Positions 19,289-28,086 of a stretch of DNA of 64,000 nucleotides are shown one piece after another. The stretch's first letter is position 1, and every line of letters starts with the position of its first letter. Source of the stretch: a virus. The position numbers and the translations under genes are program-made. The stretch spans positions 1 to 64,000 of the IMG/VR virus record IMGVR_UViG_3300007512_001367; one strand, given 5' to 3'. The notes under the pieces are model-generated. The model did not search any database. It saw only the letters and a program-made list of their open reading frames with translations, and was not told the origin of the DNA.

Positions 19289-19385
19289 TTGGTTAAAAAA
19301 TTTAATCAAAAAGATTAAGCAAGAATTTGCTTATCGTAAAAGATTAAAAGAACTAAAGAAAAAAGACCCTTTTATATACAAATAA
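19281..19385 (+). CDS. Small basic protein (34 residues)
   Basis: A short frame starting MFSWLKNLIKK and ending PFIYK, preceded by a perfect AGGAGG ribosome-binding sequence at 19270-19275. It overlaps the stop of the SGNH gene, and the next ATG follows its stop directly. It is strongly basic and amphipathic. It could be a regulator, a membrane-associated peptide or a peptide substrate of the radical SAM enzymes. No evidence separates these options. Confidence 0.65.
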   Translation: MFSWLKNLIKKIKQEFAYRKRLKELKKKDPFIYK

Positions 19386-19823
19386 ATGAAAATATTAATA
19401 ATGGGATTACCGGGATCAGGAAAAACCACATTAGCAAAAAAGTTAGCACCAATGCTAATGGCAGTTCATTTAAATGCCGATGAGGTAAGAAAAGAAGCAA
19501 ACGATTTTGATTTTTCTGCAGAAGGTAGAGTAAGACAAGCAAACAGAATGAAACAATTAGCACAAGAAGCCGCAAATGATAATAGAATTGTTGTAGCAGA
19601 TTTTATTTGCCCAACAGAACGTACTAGAAACGATTTTAATGCCAGTTATACAATTTGGATGGATACGATTAAAAAAGGAAGATTTGAAGACACAAATCAA
19701 ATGTTTGAAGAACCAAAAAATCCAGATTTTATAGTAACGCACTATGATGCAGATATGTGGGCATTTATGATTAAGAATGATATAACAGAAAAATTTCAAT
19801 TAATAGGACGTCATAGCATATGA
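19386..19823 (+). CDS. APS-kinase-like P-loop kinase
   Basis: 145 residues. The Walker A motif is GLPGSGKTT at the N-terminus, followed by LNADEVR, a QANRMKQLA helix and VVADFICPTERTRNDF. This order matches adenylylsulfate kinase (CysC), which phosphorylates APS to PAPS, the sulfuryl donor of sulfotransferases. It is shorter than CysC (about 200) and its C-terminal half diverges, so another small-molecule kinase is possible. It overlaps the carbamoyltransferase gene, and sulfotransferase-like genes occur further on. Confidence 0.6.
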   Translation: MKILIMGLPGSGKTTLAKKLAPMLMAVHLNADEVRKEANDFDFSAEGRVRQANRMKQLAQEAANDNRIVVADFICPTERTRNDFNASYTIWMDTIKKGRFEDTNQMFEEPKNPDFIVTHYDADMWAFMIKNDITEKFQLIGRHSI

Positions 19824-21274
19824 GGATATTAGGAATAAATTGCATGAACCATGACGCCGCAATGGCAGTAGTAGACGACAGAGAAATTCTGTGGGCCGCA
19901 CATTCAGAACGTTATTCAAGAATTAAAAATGATCATTTCTTAAATCAAGCAATTGTTGACGAAGCAAAAACATATGGACCGTTTGATAAAGTTGTTTATT
20001 ATGAAAAACCTTTGTTAAAGAAAACTAGACAACTATATGCAGGACAATATAGTGATGCTTTAAGTTATACAGAAATGCCACAATGGAATTTGGATAGGTT
20101 TGGAATTAAAATTGATGAATATGTAAATCATCATAATTCACACGCCGCGGCAGGATATTTTACATCACCATTTAAAGAAGCAGTAATTCTTACAGTTGAT
20201 GCAATTGGAGAATGGGATACAGTGTCTATATCAGTTGCAAAAGGAAATAAAATTGAACGGAAAGAAACTATAAGGTATCCGCATTCATTAGGAATATTGT
20301 ATTCTGCATTTACACAACGTTGTGGATTAAAACCTGCAGAAGAAGAATATATTTTAATGGGAATGGCGGCATATGGAAAACCAGATTATAAAGATGATAT
20401 ATATGAAGATTTTGTTCAGCAAGGTCCTTTTAAATTAAAACAAAACTTACATCAAGGTATAGGTAATTGGCACGCCGGCGCAGATCCAGTTGATCTTGCC
20501 GCATCAGTACAAGCTGTTCTTGTAGAATGTCTTGCAAATTTATGGCAAAGAGCATCTGAGTATGGTAGTAAAAATTTAGTTTATGTAGGAGGTGTTGCAT
20601 TAAATTGTGTAGCTAATTCAGGACTTGCTAATATGGGATTGTTTGATAATATTTGGATTATTCCTAATCCGGGTGATGCAGGATCTTCAATAGGATGTAT
20701 TGCGGCTTCAGAACAAAAACATTTAAATTGGAAAAATCCATTTTTAGGTTATAACATTAAAAGTGAATATCCAGTTGATGCAATTATAAAAGAATTAACA
20801 GAAAGTAAAATTTGTGGAGTTGCAAATGGTAAAGCAGAGTTCGGACCACGAGCACTTGGTAATAGATCGCTTTTGGCTGATCCGAGAGGTCCAGGGATTA
20901 AGGATATGGTAAATCGAATTAAGAGAAGACAGAAATTTAGACCATTCGCTCCGGCTATTTTAGAAGAGGATGTAAATGACTATTTTGCTCTCCCAACCCC
21001 CGTAAAAAATACCCCTTATATGCAGTTTACAGCGGCGTACACGCATGGTAAAGACTGTCCTGCCATTATACACTATGATAACTCAAGCCGTGTGCAAACC
21101 GTGTCTAAAAGCGATAACGAAGGGTTTTATGAGCTGTTAAAAGCATGGAAAAAAAAGACAGGGTGCCCAATGCTTCTAAATACTAGTTTGAATATTAAGG
21201 GGCAACCGATGGTAAATGACATCGAAGATGCCAATGCATTTACCTACAAATATGGAGTAAAGGTATGTCAGTAA
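19820..21274 (+). CDS. NodU/TobZ-type carbamoyltransferase
   Basis: 484 residues. It has an N-terminal ASKHA-like domain (ILGINCMNHDAAMAVV), HHNSHAAAGYF with the metal-binding histidines, and TVDAIGEWDT. The C-terminal YrdC-like/NodU portion holds AEFGPRALGNRSLLADPR. These enzymes transfer a carbamoyl group from carbamoyl phosphate, via carbamoyl-AMP, to hydroxyls of sugars. It is somewhat shorter than typical (~550). With glycosyl- and sulfo-transfer genes nearby it suggests decoration of a glycan. Codon use near 21000-21150 looks more GC-rich than its surroundings. Confidence 0.85.
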   Translation: MRILGINCMNHDAAMAVVDDREILWAAHSERYSRIKNDHFLNQAIVDEAKTYGPFDKVVYYEKPLLKKTRQLYAGQYSDALSYTEMPQWNLDRFGIKIDEYVNHHNSHAAAGYFTSPFKEAVILTVDAIGEWDTVSISVAKGNKIERKETIRYPHSLGILYSAFTQRCGLKPAEEEYILMGMAAYGKPDYKDDIYEDFVQQGPFKLKQNLHQGIGNWHAGADPVDLAASVQAVLVECLANLWQRASEYGSKNLVYVGGVALNCVANSGLANMGLFDNIWIIPNPGDAGSSIGCIAASEQKHLNWKNPFLGYNIKSEYPVDAIIKELTESKICGVANGKAEFGPRALGNRSLLADPRGPGIKDMVNRIKRRQKFRPFAPAILEEDVNDYFALPTPVKNTPYMQFTAAYTHGKDCPAIIHYDNSSRVQTVSKSDNEGFYELLKAWKKKTGCPMLLNTSLNIKGQPMVNDIEDANAFTYKYGVKVCQ

Positions 21275-21759
21275 ATTTTGAATTTAAGTTTAAAAATATT
21301 AATCCTGTTAATAACAAGTATCCAATTTGCAGAATAGAACTTAATAGTAATGATATTTGTGTTGGTAAAGTAGAGCGAAGAATAGTTTTAGATGCAGACA
21401 CGCAGGAGAACAATGTCTTAAGAATATTTTTTGAAAACAAAGGGAACAAGGACACTATTTTAGATGATAACAATAAAATTAAACAAGATCTAAATTTTGA
21501 ATTAGAAAAATTAACTATAGACGGGATCGATTTGCAACATTTGATATGGGAGAGCAGATATGTTACTAAAGACTCTGTGATTGATTCTTGTTTGTTTTTT
21601 GGGCCAAAAGGATATTGGGAATTAAAATTTGATACACCTGTATTGAAATGGTTTCTAAAGACCAATCATAATAAGAACAACAACGATCCTACCTGGGAGG
21701 AAGATTACAAATATTACGAAGAATCATGTCAGATATTAAACAAAATACAGATAAAATAA
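21265..21759 (+). CDS. Uncharacterised beta-rich protein, relative of 61079 gene
   Basis: 164 residues with alternating strands (FEFKFKNI, ICRIELNSND, VLRIFFENKG). It ends in WELKFDTPVLKWFL and EESCQILNKI. The gene at 61079 shows a similar order, with short beta strands and GESCQIIMKV at the end, so I place both in one unnamed family. A ligand- or carbohydrate-binding beta sandwich is plausible. It sits between the carbamoyltransferase and the PLP-fold protein, overlapping both. Confidence 0.55.
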   Translation: MSVNFEFKFKNINPVNNKYPICRIELNSNDICVGKVERRIVLDADTQENNVLRIFFENKGNKDTILDDNNKIKQDLNFELEKLTIDGIDLQHLIWESRYVTKDSVIDSCLFFGPKGYWELKFDTPVLKWFLKTNHNKNNNDPTWEEDYKYYEESCQILNKIQIK

Positions 21760-22796
21760 CAAAGATTGCTTGGGCACTAATGACAGCCTCAGCAAAAAAG
21801 AAGTTGGATGTTCCGGGTGAATACCTATGGAATATTCCAGTAAGTGATGAATTCCACGAGATAAGGTCCAAATCTTGGAGTGTGTATTCTAGTGGTAACT
21901 GCATAAAGGATCAACACTTGAGAGATTTTATTCAAGGTATCAATTTGAACAAATCCTTACGAGACCCTTACGTAGTGAAAAAATTTGAGGAGTATTTTCC
22001 GGTGTGGTTGAAACAATGTCCAAGGTATCAATTAAAAGGCATTAATGATTTCAAATACAGTTGTTTCTCACAAGGTTCACAAGAATACTTTGTAAATTTT
22101 TATTTGAAATACCGGGATAAAAGATTTCGAGTATTCAAAGGAGAGTACTGGTGGCACATGGAGGTTTGGAAACATTTAGAACTTAAATGGGCGTACATAG
22201 AAGATGACGATTTGGGTGCCGATGACGTTGTAATATTAAGTTTTCCTTTTGCACGGTTAGGTGACGAACATCCACAGCAAAAAGATTTGTTGGAACAGTG
22301 TGAAAGAATTGGCATACCAGTAATGTTAGATTTCATATACATACCCAACGCGACGTATGATACTCTACAAATTGATTTGACACCAACTTGCATTAAGTCT
22401 TTAAGTTTTAGTTTCAGTAAAGCGTTTCCAGTAGGAAATGCCAGAATAGCATTACGAATGACAAGGGAAAAAATAAAAGATCCAATGCAGATAAGCAATG
22501 ATGAAAACGTTGCTAACAGGCTTGCCTCGGGTCTTGGTTTACAGTTAATGAAAAATTATAATGTAGATTACATGGTTGAAAAATACTTCGACGAACAAAA
22601 ACATTGGTGTAGGTCTCTTGGATTGAAACCAACAAAGGTGGTGCATTTCGCTTTAGGTGAACCATTCACTGAGCATGGTAGAAAGAATAATAAAAGATTT
22701 TTTAGTGAATTTAATGATCAACAAAATAGATATAATCTTGGACCTCTTTTTGAAAATAAAAAATTATTACAAACTTTAGGATTTTATGAATATTAA
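21726..22796 (+). CDS. Divergent PLP-dependent aminotransferase-like protein
   Basis: 356 residues. The region around 190-245 (VILSFPFA, VMLDFIYIPNA, LSFSFSKAFPVGNARIALRM) follows fold-type I class I/II aminotransferases: the Asp that pairs with the pyridine ring, then SxSK with the Schiff-base lysine. The N-terminal 130 residues are not familiar. It overlaps the DegT-type aminotransferase gene downstream. It may make an amino sugar or amino acid precursor for the glycan, or act on the radical SAM product. Confidence 0.5.
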   Translation: MSDIKQNTDKITKIAWALMTASAKKKLDVPGEYLWNIPVSDEFHEIRSKSWSVYSSGNCIKDQHLRDFIQGINLNKSLRDPYVVKKFEEYFPVWLKQCPRYQLKGINDFKYSCFSQGSQEYFVNFYLKYRDKRFRVFKGEYWWHMEVWKHLELKWAYIEDDDLGADDVVILSFPFARLGDEHPQQKDLLEQCERIGIPVMLDFIYIPNATYDTLQIDLTPTCIKSLSFSFSKAFPVGNARIALRMTREKIKDPMQISNDENVANRLASGLGLQLMKNYNVDYMVEKYFDEQKHWCRSLGLKPTKVVHFALGEPFTEHGRKNNKRFFSEFNDQQNRYNLGPLFENKKLLQTLGFYEY

Positions 22797-23880
22797 ATTT
22801 ACTGGATTAGACAGATTGTATGATAGTTTTAGTTGGCGTATAACAAGACGTGCCAAAGCAGTATGGAAGAGTGGTAATATGATAATTGGTCGTCATGTTT
22901 TAACTAGTGAAGTTGCACAACTTGAAACTAGTATTGCAAAATATACAAAAAGAGAATATGCAGTTGCAGTTGGTAGTGGAACTGATGCGTTATATTTTGC
23001 TCTTAAGACGAAAGGAATAGGTCCTGGTAAAAATGTTTTATGTCCAGCAGTATCTTTTATGGCAACTGCAGAAGCAATTAAAAGAACCGGAGCAAGTATT
23101 GAATTTATTGATATTGATGAAAATGGTCAAATTGGTCAACTTACACCAATTAATAAAGTTGATGCAGTAGTATATGTAAATCTTTTTGGTAATTTAGCAA
23201 ATTATGATCGGCTTAAAACGTTTTGTGAAGAAAGAAAAATTCCATTAATAGAAGATGCCGCACAATCGTTAGGATCATTTTATAAAAAAATTCCATCAGG
23301 AAAATTAGGTGATATTAGTGTATTAAGTTTTGCACCATCAAAACCTTTACCAGCATTTGGAAATGGTGGAATGGTAGTATGTGATACTTTAGAAGAAGCT
23401 CAGGCTATTAGAGCATATCGTTATCATGGAGCAGGACCAATACGTATTAGTCATGGATACAATTCTGTATTATCTGAAGATCATGCCGCTATATTAAATT
23501 TTCTATTTTCAAAATATAAAGGGTTACTTAAAAAGAGAGCAAAGATTAGACGATGGTATGAAGAAGAGTTTGACAAAATGCATATTAATAGTGTTAAAAC
23601 ACCAGAAAAAACAGTAAGCAATAATCACAAACTAGTACTTAAATTGCAAAATAGAGATGAATTACAAATATTTTTAGCTAATAAAGGTATTGAAACGCAA
23701 GTACATTATAAAAAACCTATGCCAGAGTTATATTTTTTTAAAAAAGATCCATTAGTTAATGGGTATTGGAAAGCAGAAGCATTTTGTAAAGAAGTTATTT
23801 CGTTGCCAATTTATCCTTATCTTAAAGAAGAAGAAGTAAAATACATTTGTAAATGTATTCAGGAATTTTATGGCGTTTGA
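22786..23880 (+). CDS. DegT/DnrJ/EryC1-type sugar aminotransferase
   Basis: 364 residues. VGSGTDALYFALK is the phosphate-binding start, PAVSFMATAEAI and EDAAQSLGS match the family, and SFAPSKPLPAFGNGG holds the PLP lysine. These enzymes convert nucleotide-linked keto-sugars to amino sugars. Length is normal (about 360-400). It supports the view that the operon builds a modified sugar. It overlaps its neighbours by 11 bases each. Confidence 0.85.
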   Translation: MNIKFTGLDRLYDSFSWRITRRAKAVWKSGNMIIGRHVLTSEVAQLETSIAKYTKREYAVAVGSGTDALYFALKTKGIGPGKNVLCPAVSFMATAEAIKRTGASIEFIDIDENGQIGQLTPINKVDAVVYVNLFGNLANYDRLKTFCEERKIPLIEDAAQSLGSFYKKIPSGKLGDISVLSFAPSKPLPAFGNGGMVVCDTLEEAQAIRAYRYHGAGPIRISHGYNSVLSEDHAAILNFLFSKYKGLLKKRAKIRRWYEEEFDKMHINSVKTPEKTVSNNHKLVLKLQNRDELQIFLANKGIETQVHYKKPMPELYFFKKDPLVNGYWKAEAFCKEVISLPIYPYLKEEEVKYICKCIQEFYGV

Positions 23881-25198
23881 TTGTTATTGTATTAATTTTC
23901 AAAATAAAAAAAGTAAAGAAAATATAAACAAAATTAAACAAGTTTTTCCATATGTTAAAGTAATGCCTTTTATAAAAAGTTATTATGATTTAAGTAAAGT
24001 TATAATAGAATCAGCTAATACTGAATATGTGTGGATGTTAAGTAGCAAAATAGATTACACAAAATTTGATTTTAATTATATACCAGAACAATTTGAAGCA
24101 AAACAATTGCACACATGGAGTTGTCCAACACAAAAAGAAGGCGATACGTTTTTATTTCATAAATCTTTTACAACACAAAATATAAAATTTTTAAGAGATT
24201 TTGAACACGTAAATTATCATACAGAAAATTTAAAATATGATAATGATGTAGAAGCAGTTGAATTTAATTTAAGTAATGTTATTGAATCATTACCAAAAAA
24301 TAAAATTCCAAATTCACAATATATTAGATATTATGAAACTGGAGAAGAAGAAGAAATGTTTTATCCATCGTATTGGGAAGATTTAAAAATATATCTAGCA
24401 GGAAAAACGTTTTATATTCCTCGTAAAGCTCTACAAGATATTAGAACACAGTTATATGATTATAATTTACTGTACACAATAAAAGATAATAACAAAAAAG
24501 ATTGCTTTGATGTTATTTTTATTTCAAATGGAGAGCCTTTTGAACAAGAAAATTTTGATATTTTACAAGCTCATATTAAAAAATATAGTTTAAAAAATAA
24601 ATTACATTGGGTAAAAAATGTTAAAGGTAGAAGTCAAGCATACAAAGAAGCCGCTAAACAGTCTAATACAGAATATTTTTATGCCGTATTTGCTAAAAGT
24701 ATTGTAGCAGATACATTTATGTTTGATTATACAATAGATAGATGCTTAACAAAAAGACATTATATTTTTCATTCTCGTTTAGAAGAATTAGATCTAGATT
24801 ATGGTACATTTAACATTAATATCTATAATAAAAGTTTATGTTTAGCTACTGCTAATGATAATATTTTAGATTTTACATTATCACAACCACATGAAGTAAT
24901 ATCAATTATTGCTAGTACATCATTATTAACACCCGACAATTATACTGCATGGAAAAATGCATTTAGAGAAGTTTCAAAATTAATATTATGGAATGAACGT
25001 AAACCTACTGTAGAAACATCTTATAGATTAAAAAAATGGATGGCAACGGAACATAAATGGTTAGCACGTGGTTCAAAAGATGCAAAAGATTTTGTTAAAG
25101 AATGTGCGTATGATGAAGATAAAATTTTACAAACTTATACTTGGGATTTTTGTAGAAGTAAATTTAAATCTTTGTACCCAACGGAAACTTTTTATTAA
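23870..25198 (+). CDS. Two-module glycosyltransferase-like protein
   Basis: 442 residues, last gene of the + strand operon. Residues ~1-100 (FDCYCINFQ, KVMPFIKSYY, VWMLSSKIDY) and ~205-300 (FDVIFISNGEPF, LHWVKNVKG, AYKEAAKQ, FYAVFAKSI) repeat the GT-A pattern of the gene at 10414. In the second module the metal-binding DGDN is replaced by FAKS, and in the first by SSKID, so it may be inactive or metal-independent. The 3' end overlaps the opposing gene by 35 bases. Confidence 0.55.
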   Translation: MAFDCYCINFQNKKSKENINKIKQVFPYVKVMPFIKSYYDLSKVIIESANTEYVWMLSSKIDYTKFDFNYIPEQFEAKQLHTWSCPTQKEGDTFLFHKSFTTQNIKFLRDFEHVNYHTENLKYDNDVEAVEFNLSNVIESLPKNKIPNSQYIRYYETGEEEEMFYPSYWEDLKIYLAGKTFYIPRKALQDIRTQLYDYNLLYTIKDNNKKDCFDVIFISNGEPFEQENFDILQAHIKKYSLKNKLHWVKNVKGRSQAYKEAAKQSNTEYFYAVFAKSIVADTFMFDYTIDRCLTKRHYIFHSRLEELDLDYGTFNINIYNKSLCLATANDNILDFTLSQPHEVISIIASTSLLTPDNYTAWKNAFREVSKLILWNERKPTVETSYRLKKWMATEHKWLARGSKDAKDFVKECAYDEDKILQTYTWDFCRSKFKSLYPTETFY

Positions 25199-26165
25199 TA
25201 TCTAAATTTTCAAAATAAAATGGTTGTCCTAAAAACCAATTCATATATTTTGGGATACCTTCTTCAATATCTATTGTAGGATTAAAATTTAGCATAGTCT
25301 TTGCTTTGTCACTATTAAGTGTATCTCTGTTTGGATAAAAATCGTCATGTGGTTTAGTAATAATTGTTCCTGTACCTAGTTTTTGTTTTATTATTTCAGC
25401 CGCTTCAATAATTTTTCTACCATATCCTCTTGTACAATTAAATGTTTCATTTATAATTTCGTTTGTACAAACTAAAGAAAAATATTCTGCTACGTCAAGC
25501 ACATTAGAAAAATCTAATTTATTATCAGGTCCTTGCACAGTCATTGTTCCGGTAGTTAATACATTTTTTAATAAATGACTAATCACCCTTGTTACTGTAT
25601 CTCGAGTACCATAAACTGCCGAAGGTCTCATTATTACATAGTTTAATCCGTGTTGTCGATGCCAAATTTTGCATAAAATTTCTCCTTGTCTTTTATACGA
25701 ACCATAGACTGTATTTGGTTTAGGTATTACATTTTCGTCAGGTATTTGTTTATTAAATTCTCCATATACCATACTGCTAGATGCATATACAATTTTTTCA
25801 ACTTTATGTTTTACACATAAGTCTAAAATATATGAAGTAGCAGTAATCATATTGTTCGTAGCATCAGCTACATTTCTTTTGACCATTTTTGCATTTGGAT
25901 AGGTTGCAACGTGAATAACTCTGTCGGGTTTAAAATCTTCAAACGCTTGTTCCATGAATTGTAAATTTTCAATTTGTCCAATATATTCTTTATCGGTTTG
26001 TGTAATTTCTTTTCTTTGTGATAATATAGGTTGGTATTCCCAATTAGGAAATGTATAATATTGATGATAACAATCAACTACACCAATAATATGATTGTCT
26101 TTTTTTAATTGTTGACAAATATGACTACCAATAAATCCATATCCACCTAATACTAATATTCTCAT
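25164..26165 (-). CDS. NAD-dependent sugar epimerase/dehydratase
   Basis: 333 residues. The Rossmann motif GGYGFIGSH at the N-terminus, SSSMVYGE and YGSYKRQ (catalytic Tyr-x3-Lys) mark an extended short-chain dehydrogenase acting on nucleotide sugars, of the UDP-glucose 4-epimerase/GDP-mannose type. It overlaps the PIG-L gene upstream by four bases and runs tail to tail into the + strand operon. It presumably supplies a sugar for the glycosyltransferases. The exact substrate cannot be read. Confidence 0.8.
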   Translation of the reverse strand: MRILVLGGYGFIGSHICQQLKKDNHIIGVVDCYHQYYTFPNWEYQPILSQRKEITQTDKEYIGQIENLQFMEQAFEDFKPDRVIHVATYPNAKMVKRNVADATNNMITATSYILDLCVKHKVEKIVYASSSMVYGEFNKQIPDENVIPKPNTVYGSYKRQGEILCKIWHRQHGLNYVIMRPSAVYGTRDTVTRVISHLLKNVLTTGTMTVQGPDNKLDFSNVLDVAEYFSLVCTNEIINETFNCTRGYGRKIIEAAEIIKQKLGTGTIITKPHDDFYPNRDTLNSDKAKTMLNFNPTIDIEEGIPKYMNWFLGQPFYFENLDINKKFPLGTKI

Positions 26166-26806
26166 ACGTCTTTTTTAAACATTATTTGAAATGTTTCTGC
26201 AATTTTGTTTGATCCTAAAAACTCGCCTCGATATTTGTTGTAATTAATTATTTGATTTATAGCACTATCAGAAAAATATGAGTTATATGCTTCAATACTT
26301 TTACGTTTTGTATTAATGTAATCACTAATATCAATATACAAATTGCATTTAAAATTTTTATAATGTAAATTGTAAGGTGTTTCGTCCATACACCAAAATT
26401 GTTCAAAGTTTTTTCTTGCTATACTTCTTGCAATTTTGTGACAAGTTTGATGGTCTTGATGGTGATCTTCCTGCCAATGACTAATTAAAATGTCATGTCT
26501 TTTTGCAATTTTTTCAACGTCAGTAATTACATTATTAGTAAGAGTTAAATTTGGTCTATGGTTGTTGTGTAGTGGAGTATCATATATTATAGTTTTATGT
26601 TTTAAAATTGCATTACTATTTGTTAATTCTTTTTTAACAATTTCTTGATTTCTTTTTGGATGCTCTTCTGCCGCCGGTTGTACCATTATTAAGTTTGTTA
26701 CTGATCCGCCATGGGCGAGAATTTTTGCTACTAATCCTCCACAACCTACTTCCATATCTTCAGGATGAGCAGTTAATATAAAAAACTTTTTAGAAAATGC
26801 TTTCAT
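26162..26806 (-). CDS. PIG-L/LmbE-type deacetylase
   Basis: 214 residues. LTAHPEDMEVGCGG is the zinc-binding motif of the PIG-L family (AHPDD, here AHPED) and HWQEDHHQDHQT carries the second histidine site. These enzymes remove the N-acetyl group from GlcNAc-type sugars. With the epimerase it forms a sugar-modifying pair next to the end of the glycan operon. No signal peptide is seen. Confidence 0.8.
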   Translation of the reverse strand: MKAFSKKFFILTAHPEDMEVGCGGLVAKILAHGGSVTNLIMVQPAAEEHPKRNQEIVKKELTNSNAILKHKTIIYDTPLHNNHRPNLTLTNNVITDVEKIAKRHDILISHWQEDHHQDHQTCHKIARSIARKNFEQFWCMDETPYNLHYKNFKCNLYIDISDYINTKRKSIEAYNSYFSDSAINQIINYNKYRGEFLGSNKIAETFQIMFKKDV

Positions 26807-26811
26807 TCAAA

Positions 26812-27147
26812 TTATTTAAATGTTTTACCAAGTACAGAAGAAGTTTTTGATTCTATATCTTGTTTTAACAGTGGAATATTAAATTTTAAATCAACTGTTT
26901 TTATTTTAAAATAATTTTTTTCTATAGTATCTTTTAAAAAACTAGCGATACGATCTTGTTTTTTAGTTTTTAGTTCTTTTTCAACATCGTAATGTATTGT
27001 AAGATTGTTTTTAAGAAGTATATTAACGTATATTAGATACTTTACAGGCATATTTGTAAAAGAGAGACCTTCTAATACTTCAGGCCACCCTTTTACAAAA
27101 CCTTTAGTTAACGATATCCAGGATTTATTTTTTGGTTTTTTTGGCAT
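26812..27147 (-). CDS. Conserved T4-like marine phage protein, function unknown
   Basis: 111 residues starting MPKKPKNKSWISLTKGF. It is basic and helical towards the C-terminus, with no membrane segment. It overlaps the gene upstream by 23 bases. Proteins of this general look occur in T4-like marine phages, from memory, without assigned function. Confidence reflects gene reality, not role. Confidence 0.6.
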   Translation of the reverse strand: MPKKPKNKSWISLTKGFVKGWPEVLEGLSFTNMPVKYLIYVNILLKNNLTIHYDVEKELKTKKQDRIASFLKDTIEKNYFKIKTVDLKFNIPLLKQDIESKTSSVLGKTFK

Positions 27148-27661
27148 CAGACGTTTTGGTTATTGTCTCTGCCATCGGTGTATCATCAGCTACTGCCAAT
27201 TCAGACACTTTTACACCCAGATCTTTTGCAATTTGGGTGTTTAGTTTATCAAGTGCTATTCTTCCATCTGCAGTTGCACCAAAAGTTACAATAATATCTT
27301 TAGTTGCAAACTTTTTGATATAGTTGTCGTTGTGTAATAGTTGCAACATATTAGTTCCATCTGGAAATGTTTGTCTAGACAGAAAAACACCAAATTCTTT
27401 TTCTGCTTGTCCACCATCGGATTCTACTGCTTTCATTAGTGAATCATGATATACATTAGGTAAAAACTTTGTACCTACTACTAAACAGTTATTTGGTTCA
27501 TTTGGTACAGTTCTATAAACAATTACTACTTTTGCTCCACCATCTTTAAGTTCTCCAATATGTTTAAAATGTCTTCGTGGTCCATCGGCTTGACCTCCTG
27601 TTGCTCCTGTACCAGGACCCAATGGCATCACTGTTTCGTTTATGTTCATTAATTTTGCCAT
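27125..27661 (-). CDS. Uncharacterised 178-residue phage protein
   Basis: It starts MAKLMNINETVMPLGPG behind a GGAGAAAA ribosome site. The central part (AKVVIVYRTVPNEPNNCLVV, AEKEFGVFLSRQ) suggests a compact alpha/beta domain. The C-terminus is a charged, Thr/Lys-rich tail (ITKTSDAKKTKK). A duplicated gene pair is not evident. It belongs to the run of replication-era minus strand genes. Function unknown. Confidence 0.6.
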   Translation of the reverse strand: MAKLMNINETVMPLGPGTGATGGQADGPRRHFKHIGELKDGGAKVVIVYRTVPNEPNNCLVVGTKFLPNVYHDSLMKAVESDGGQAEKEFGVFLSRQTFPDGTNMLQLLHNDNYIKKFATKDIIVTFGATADGRIALDKLNTQIAKDLGVKVSELAVADDTPMAETITKTSDAKKTKK

Positions 27662-27670
27662 ATTTTCTCC

Positions 27671-28009
27671 TTATATCTCCCCTATACCTTTTGATACTGG
27701 TGCTTGTGTTTGTGTTGGTGTTTGTGTTGGTGCCGTTCCGGTTGTAGGTGTTCCTTCTTTTTTAGGTTCAGGTGGTGCTACCTTAGCCAAAAATGCTTGA
27801 AGTTTATTATACATTAATCCTACACCTGCCATTTCACTGGCTCTAAATGCACCTCTGCTTGAAGCTACATCTAATATAGCTGTCAAGTTTTTTAAGTCAC
27901 CAATTGATAAAGCACTAGGATCAGGCTGAGGTAAAGCACCAGCCGCCACAGTTGGTTGTGCCGTAGTAGTCTTGGATGCTTTTTTTAGTTTACTTTTCTT
28001 TGTTGCCAT
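27671..28009 (-). CDS. Small low-complexity-ended phage protein
   Basis: 112 residues. A basic Lys/Thr-rich start (MATKKSKLKKASKTTT) and a Pro/Thr/Gln-rich end (PTQTPTQTQAP) flank a helical core (LSIGDLKNLTAILDVASSRG). The ribosome site is AGGAGAAAAAA. The core may be an oligomerising or binding helix pair. Function unknown. Confidence 0.6.
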   Translation of the reverse strand: MATKKSKLKKASKTTTAQPTVAAGALPQPDPSALSIGDLKNLTAILDVASSRGAFRASEMAGVGLMYNKLQAFLAKVAPPEPKKEGTPTTGTAPTQTPTQTQAPVSKGIGEI

Positions 28010-28054
28010 TTATTTTTTTCTCCTAATTGCAATTAGTATTTAATATATACGCAT

Positions 28055-28083
28055 ATTATACTAATATTAATTATATAAAGCAA
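28055..28083 (-). promoter_or_regulatory. Possible sigma70 promoter
   Basis: On the minus strand TTGCTT (28083-28078), a 17-base spacer and TATAAT (28060-28055) precede the gene starting at 28009 by 45 bases, with a Shine-Dalgarno sequence between. The -35 match is weak and the region is AT-rich, so this is tentative. Confidence 0.4.
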
Positions 28084-28086
28084 CAG

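Noticed and set aside
25219-25236. Weak inverted repeat TGGTT...AACCA near the convergent gene ends
   Set aside because: Five base pairs only, inside a coding sequence and without a U-tract, so a terminator is not supported.
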